The notes under the pieces are model-generated. The model worked only from the letters and a program-made list of their open reading frames with translations, was not told where the DNA came from and made no database searches. Of a stretch of DNA of 64,000 nucleotides, positions 59,460 to 64,000 are shown piece after piece. The position numbers were made by a program, and so were the translations under genes. How positions within the stretch are numbered: the first letter of the stretch is position 1; every line of letters begins with the position of its first letter. The stretch is taken from positions 436,001 to 500,000 of the forward strand of contig JAQFVV010006355.1 in assembly GCA_028023455.1 (NCBI GenBank), in the 5' to 3' direction. This DNA is from Epiperipatus broadwayi (Eukaryota > Onychophora > Udeonychophora > Euonychophora > Peripatidae).

Positions 59460-61557
59460 AATTGCATCTTTAACCCAATGCATAAACAAGAAATATAGAT
59501 CAGGGATTAATTGCAGTAAGTTTCTCAACTCATAATCAGATTGAGATTGGTAGAGCTTGAAGTAATACTTGATTATTGTCACTTAAAGTATTTTATTCCA
59601 ATAACTCAATTTTAAAACTATATCAAACTTTGTTATGCCATTTATATTATTAAGAGGCAATAATGAAAGGAAAATTTTAATAGAGCTTAAGTAAACATTG
59701 GCTACTTATCTCAAACTTTTGTTCTCATAGACACATTCACTAAATCGAATTAAATAAATTTGTATCCAACAAAATCTATGATACTCTAGCTTTCAAACCA
59801 TATATGAAATAATTTATTTTTTTCTGGATAACCAATATTGAGATAATATAACGGCTGGGGTGAATCAAACACAAACATAAAATAATCAAGCAAAACTACT
59901 GTTATTGTACATTGTCATGTTAGCAATAAATATTATTACACAGTAACAAAAAATATCCTCATTGTATTTACAGTTTTAATTAATTAATGTTAACAATGTG
60001 AGTATTATTTTATTCACAAGAGAAATTGTTGGCATATAAAGTTTTGTTTCGAAAACAGTGCAAAGATTGGCTGCATTTGGAAAGATAAAATTTCACATAA
60101 TAATAATTAACTTCATAATCTTTAACAAACAAATAAATCATTCTTAATCAAAGAAGGTTTAGTAAATTTTAAAATATAATTTAAAAAATAGAACTATTAA
60201 ATGAAATATAAAATGTGGGAAACAAAAATTTGTTAAAAGCATTTAAGAATCCAAAATATTTTATAAATAAAAGTGAAAATAGTATCATCTTCTTTGGTTT
60301 GTGTTTTTATTAACCGTAGTTTCGATAAGTTTTGCAGTATCTTCAAAAAAATATTAAGTAAAAAATAAAATTGTTAATTCATAATTTAGCCAAAAATCAC
60401 AAGAAAAAAGCTGCTTTTTTATGAAAGTATGATAGTTTGAATTTTCAGAATTTAATGTCAAATATTTAGGTATTGCATCTGACTTTTCACATTAGAAGAA
60501 TAAAAAAAAGTAATACGTTTTATTTATTTTTTAGATCTACTCACAATTACCTAAAGAAAACATTTTGCCAACATATAATATGTTTATTAATTCAGGCAAA
60601 TAAATCAATCGTAATTGTTAATAAGTGAATGGAAAATATCTCAACAATATTTGTAGTTATTTCAATTAATATTCTCAAAACAAAATTAAGTATTTTTGAA
60701 AATAAAATAATAATAGTAAACTTAGTTTTTTAAAGTCCATGGATCAATTTCACTCATTAGCATTTTTTCTGTAATTAATTGATTATTGCAAAACATCTAC
60801 GTATTAATACTGCAATTTACATATATGACTATCTTTTATTGACAGACTTTATTTCCAACATTTCTAAAAATAGAGAATCTGGCATATTAGATTTGCTATT
60901 CCTATTAAACTAGAAAAGTAAATATAAATTGGATTCATTTTACATTTGCAAAGTGAAGTGCAACGATAGATGGCAGTGAAAAAGTTTATCATTCTTGTAA
61001 TTATATATTATTAGAAGTGTGGAATTAATTAATATTTGCATAGTTGATTGTTAATTATTTAATCACAGATGCATTAAAACGAGTAGCAATAAGCTCTATA
61101 TTGAGTTATTAAGTTATTTCCTGCATTGAATGTGAGTTTATTAATATCTTTATACCATTGGAAGTTTATTTTGATCTTTATCATTTGTCAAATTCATTAT
61201 TCTTATATATGTGTGTGTTATTTGCCTTTAAATAAAATAAGTTTGCAGATTTATTTCTACAAAAATATATTTTTTTTTCAGTAATAGCATATTAACAGCG
61301 TGCAATCATACTTATTTACAAATGACTTGCTAGTAAGAATGATCATATATACATACAAACATTATTGAGTATAAAAAAGTTTTCTGATTCTTCTCTTAAT
61401 AGATGTTTGTGTTTTCAATTTTTAAGAACAGTTTGTTCTATTTATTATGCTTCATTTTAACATTGCATTTTTTAAATTTAAAAGCAAACTTTTTATTATT
61501 AATATGTACTAACGTAAGCACACATACATATGAATTTATATTTTAATTTTGTTTCAG
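59460..61557. other. Intron sequence, nothing recognised
   Basis: AT-rich sequence up to the acceptor of exon i. No coding or repeat signal supported. Confidence 0.5.
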
Positions 61558-61625
61558 TATTAATCGTTGGTACAGCTTGTTTGGGATTAGCATTTCTTTG
61601 TGGCCATGCTAAAAGTATTTCTCAG
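61558..61625 (+). CDS. SLC5-like symporter, exon i (VLIVGTACLGLAFLCGHAKS)
   Basis: The 68-bp exon follows TTGTTTCAG and ends TCTCAG|GTGATT. The first two bases complete GTA (Val); the translation is VLIVGTACLGLAFLCGHAKS then ISQ. It matches the family helix that reads about xxxYGALCIGMAALASLMGALLQA in SLC5A8. It ends in phase 0. The next family block (SVFGxxGGPLLGLF) is not found between here and 64000, so the next exon is beyond the window. Confidence 0.9.
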
Positions 61626-62690
61626 GTGATTATGTGCACATATTTTTCTAATTTGTGAGTGTTTTTATTTATTTGTTTTTATAACTTAAAAAAAATCACT
61701 ATTTTTAACGATTTCTTTTTTCAATTTTTAACAAACATATTTATAGATTACATATTCTAACTAAGCAAATAAATTTATAAAAATGAAATTTTTTTATAAA
61801 CATTTACTATTAGCTGATCCATTTATTTTTTCTGTAAACTTTTAATCTATTTATTTTGATCTGATCTAATTTTATTATAACCTTTCAATGAACACTATAT
61901 ATATATTTACATAAATAATTTATTTTTGTACACACATGTAGACATATTTTAATACAAATTAATACAGTAATATAAAATTATGTAAACTTGTGATCTAAAA
62001 TCATAGCTATCTTTCAGCTACTTAGCCATTCAAAACTGATAAATTATAAAACTGCAATAGTCAAAATAATTTTATTCAATGTGCTTAATGAATATTCAAA
62101 GAACTAATATGTTTATTTATTGTAATTAAAATAAATATCTCATTTTTAAAAAATCTTTTGATGAGTAAAATTGAAACTCTATGGCAATTTTATATTAGAT
62201 CATTAAAACAAAAATTTATTTTTTGTTTACTTTTTTAAAATCTAACTTTATCATATAATTCCCTGTGTTTTTCATAATTTTCATAATTAATAATAATAAA
62301 TGTTTAATTTACCAATTAAATAAAATATAGAATCCTAATATGTATGTATATGCTTAAATGCACATACATATATAGGTATAAACTTTATGAGAAAATATAA
62401 TAATTTTAATAAATTAAAGAATTTTAAAAGACTGATTCTTTGAAAATTGTAAGTAAAAGATTTATAAATTTTAAGATTAGAAAAAAATTATTTTATAAAA
62501 GTAATAATCTAATTAATGAGAGTAGAATATGGTTGTTAATGCAATAAAACAATTAAAGGAATTAGAATTAGATTTCCTTTATAAGATAAACGACAAACTA
62601 TAAAAATAACTCAGATAAATCAATAGGCAATATAAACAATTAGTTAATTAACCCTATCAAGGTCAATCATTTCCCATGTTATCTTAATAG
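61626..62690. other. Intron after the last visible exon
   Basis: AT-rich; I looked for the next symporter block (SVFGxxGGPLLG) and did not find it here or further on. Confidence 0.5.
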
Positions 62691-62694
62691 TGTA

Positions 62695-64000
62695 TATTAA
62701 TAGCGGGGCTAGTCTACTATCCCTTTCCTTTATTGTTTTGATATTCTTGACAAATGTTTGCAGCGCATTGATGTTATTGCAATCAAACAGGAGTGCACAT
62801 CTCATTAATCAAATACTAAACAACAAGAATGTCACACTCCTTATCTCTGCAAATATTCCAGATTTGATTCCCTGAATCAATGTTGACACCAAAGAATCTT
62901 TTTTTTTGTAAATTGAGTATATCATAGTTCTACATTTCTGAAGTACAAGGCATCTGATGAAAATATTCTCCAAAGTATCAGCCTCCCTATGACACAATGA
63001 ATATATGGAATCAATAGAAGTAAAACTTCTATACATTGTCAGATAGCTCCCTGTAGGGAGGGCATCAAAGTTGACTTTTAATAAGAAATTGAAGTACTTG
63101 GCTCCATGTTCTACCATTTGGATTTTTTAAAGAAAATAACATTATTAATCTTCAGAATTTCTATGGCAAGTATAATATTTTCATATATTAGATAATATGC
63201 ATTCCAGTAACAAATTTTTGTGGATTTTGATTGGTCCAGTATAAGGTTCATACTTGAAATGTCTGAAATCAGATCAGAAAGCCAGATATTAGTATCAGGC
63301 AGTAGGCTGTCTGTGGGATGCAAAACTAAAGAATGTGTATTTGATGGAATCAGGTTAAATAATTTGTTGTAAAAATTGAACGAACACTGGAGCCGAAGCA
63401 CCTGTAGTGAATGAAGCCCCCAGGCCATTTAATTTGGAGAGTCTTTGAATTTTCCTGAGGCTAATTGCTACAGACTTGCCCTTCCACAGGAGGCAAGAAC
63501 ATAAAGAGTTGATACTATGAATGAATTTACTTGTGAACTTAATGAATGGCATGAAATGGGCAATCCTGGGGAACAACAATTTATTTAATAATGCAATCTT
63601 CACGTATAATAAAGTGTATATTTTTTAAAGTGATTTGATTATTTTATTAGCAGAGGACAAAATCACATTTTGAACCTCCCTCCTCATAGTCATTGGAGAG
63701 AGATTGAGTGGAAGGCCAAGAAATTTTGATGGCTTTGCTGAAAAGGGGGAGGAAAAGTTGCTCCCCAAGAAAAGTCCCCATGCCGCCGATTTAGCTTAGT
63801 TGAAACACAGGTCAGATTCACTTGTAAATTTGGACATAATCTTCATGAGACTAGAAATGCACTTGCAAGATGGCAAGAACACCACCAAGTCATCCAATAA
63901 GCAATGTAGTGAATATGTTTTTTAATTCTGGGAAGAAAAACTCCAGGAAGATTCTGCTCTAGAGATTTAAGGAAAGGATTTATATAAAATATAAATAACA
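62695..64000 (-). pseudogene. LINE reverse transcriptase relic (palm, thumb, Cys/His region), runs off the window
   Basis: Reading the reverse strand from 64000: INPFLKSLEQNLPGVFLPRI, KKHIHYIAY, then an A-Y-x-D-D active-site box with one extra base (63889-63906), LVVFLPSCKCISSLMKIMSK, FPRIAHFMPFIKFTSKFIHS, SINSLCSCLLWKGKSVAISL, then ALPTGSYLTMYRSFTSIDSI, YSLCHREADTLENIFIRCLV. The ending is the zf-RVT-like motif (C-H-x-E-x-x-x-E-x-x-x-H/I-x-F-x-x-C). Base composition is distinctly richer in GC than its surroundings, so this is a younger insertion. Frameshifts make it inactive. It is a different LINE family from the RTE relic at 20815. Confidence 0.85.

Larger units (their letters stand above)
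424..61625 (+). other. SLC5-family sodium/solute symporter gene (partial; nine internal exons, eight complete introns)
   Basis: Nine short exons on one strand, each bounded by AG at its 5' side and GT at its 3' side, join in consistent phase (0,1,0,2,2,0,2,1,0 at successive 3' ends) into 294 codons without a stop. The joined protein follows the order of human SLC5A8/A12/A6/A5 from memory of the family: the YLGHRFD segment, the GGMKAVLWTDAFQ motif, the NQTLVQRYLA motif, the D-P-x-S-A-G loop, the PGLPGLFVAG helix and the LSTISSGINSIAA sodium-site helix. These proteins are plasma-membrane Na+-coupled carriers with about 13 transmembrane segments and about 600 residues. About half is present; the N-terminal exons lie upstream and the C-terminal ones downstream of the window. 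Intron lengths are 158, 9995, 12586, 7890, 7806, 8437, 9857 and 3591 bp. The substrate cannot be assigned. Confidence 0.93.

Noticed and set aside
61626-64000. Next symporter exon
   Set aside because: No + strand stretch encodes the expected S-V-F-G-x-x-G-G-P block in phase 0 after an AG acceptor.

Overview
This is a very AT-rich (about three quarters A+T by eye) eukaryotic genomic window and almost certainly comes from an invertebrate animal. Its single recognisable host gene is split into short exons with perfect GT-AG borders and introns of 3.6-12.6 kb. The introns are full of animal-type mobile elements: RTE-like LINEs, Penelope-like elements (PLEs) with GIY-YIG endonuclease, hAT transposons with BED zinc fingers, and tRNA-derived SINEs. 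I cannot fix the phylum. There are no bacterial features, rRNA genes or CRISPR arrays.

Host gene. Nine internal exons on the + strand (424-489, 648-699, 10695-10762, 23349-23500, 31391-31531, 39338-39467, 47905-47993, 57851-57966, 61558-61625) join with matching phases into one 294-codon open frame. It encodes the middle of an SLC5-family sodium/solute symporter of the SLC5A5/6/8/12 branch (iodide, multivitamin and monocarboxylate transporters). Both gene ends lie outside the window. The exons total 882 bp; the remaining ~98% is intron and repeat.

Introns by region. 1-423: flanking intron with a GATA microsatellite. 700-10694: RTE endonuclease relic, SINE with target-site duplication (TSD), a hammerhead-bearing ~456-bp repeat (family A), a Penelope endonuclease relic, and a ~3-kb Penelope palindrome whose left arm is split by a second hammerhead-like repeat (family B) with a 13-bp TSD. 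10763-23348: unrecognised AT-rich DNA, a coiled-coil-like repeat, a near-perfect palindrome around a hammerhead-like motif, another Penelope relic, and an RTE LINE interrupted by a family A foldback and a SINE. 23501-31390: a foldback MITE, a decayed BED-hAT transposon containing a diverged family B copy, and a family A hammerhead fragment. 31532-39337: a small direct/inverted 66-bp repeat and a second copy of the coiled-coil-like repeat. 39468-47904: a LINE 3' fragment and the largest family A array (two direct units plus one inverted). 47994-57850: a complete 2,610-bp hAT copy with perfect 8-bp TSD, a tRNA-like sequence and a 193-bp solo family B copy with 13-bp TSD. 57967-61557: another family B copy. 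61626-64000: a reverse-strand LINE reverse-transcriptase relic running off the end.

Most interesting content: two sequence-unrelated repeat families, A and B, share a ~456-bp unit, a hammerhead ribozyme core (CUGANGA, stem, GAAA), and the same architecture of direct units followed by inverted ones, in an intron set that also carries Penelope protein relics. PLE-associated hammerheads and animal retrozymes are known in general; whether these two families are described is not something I can tell from sequence alone.
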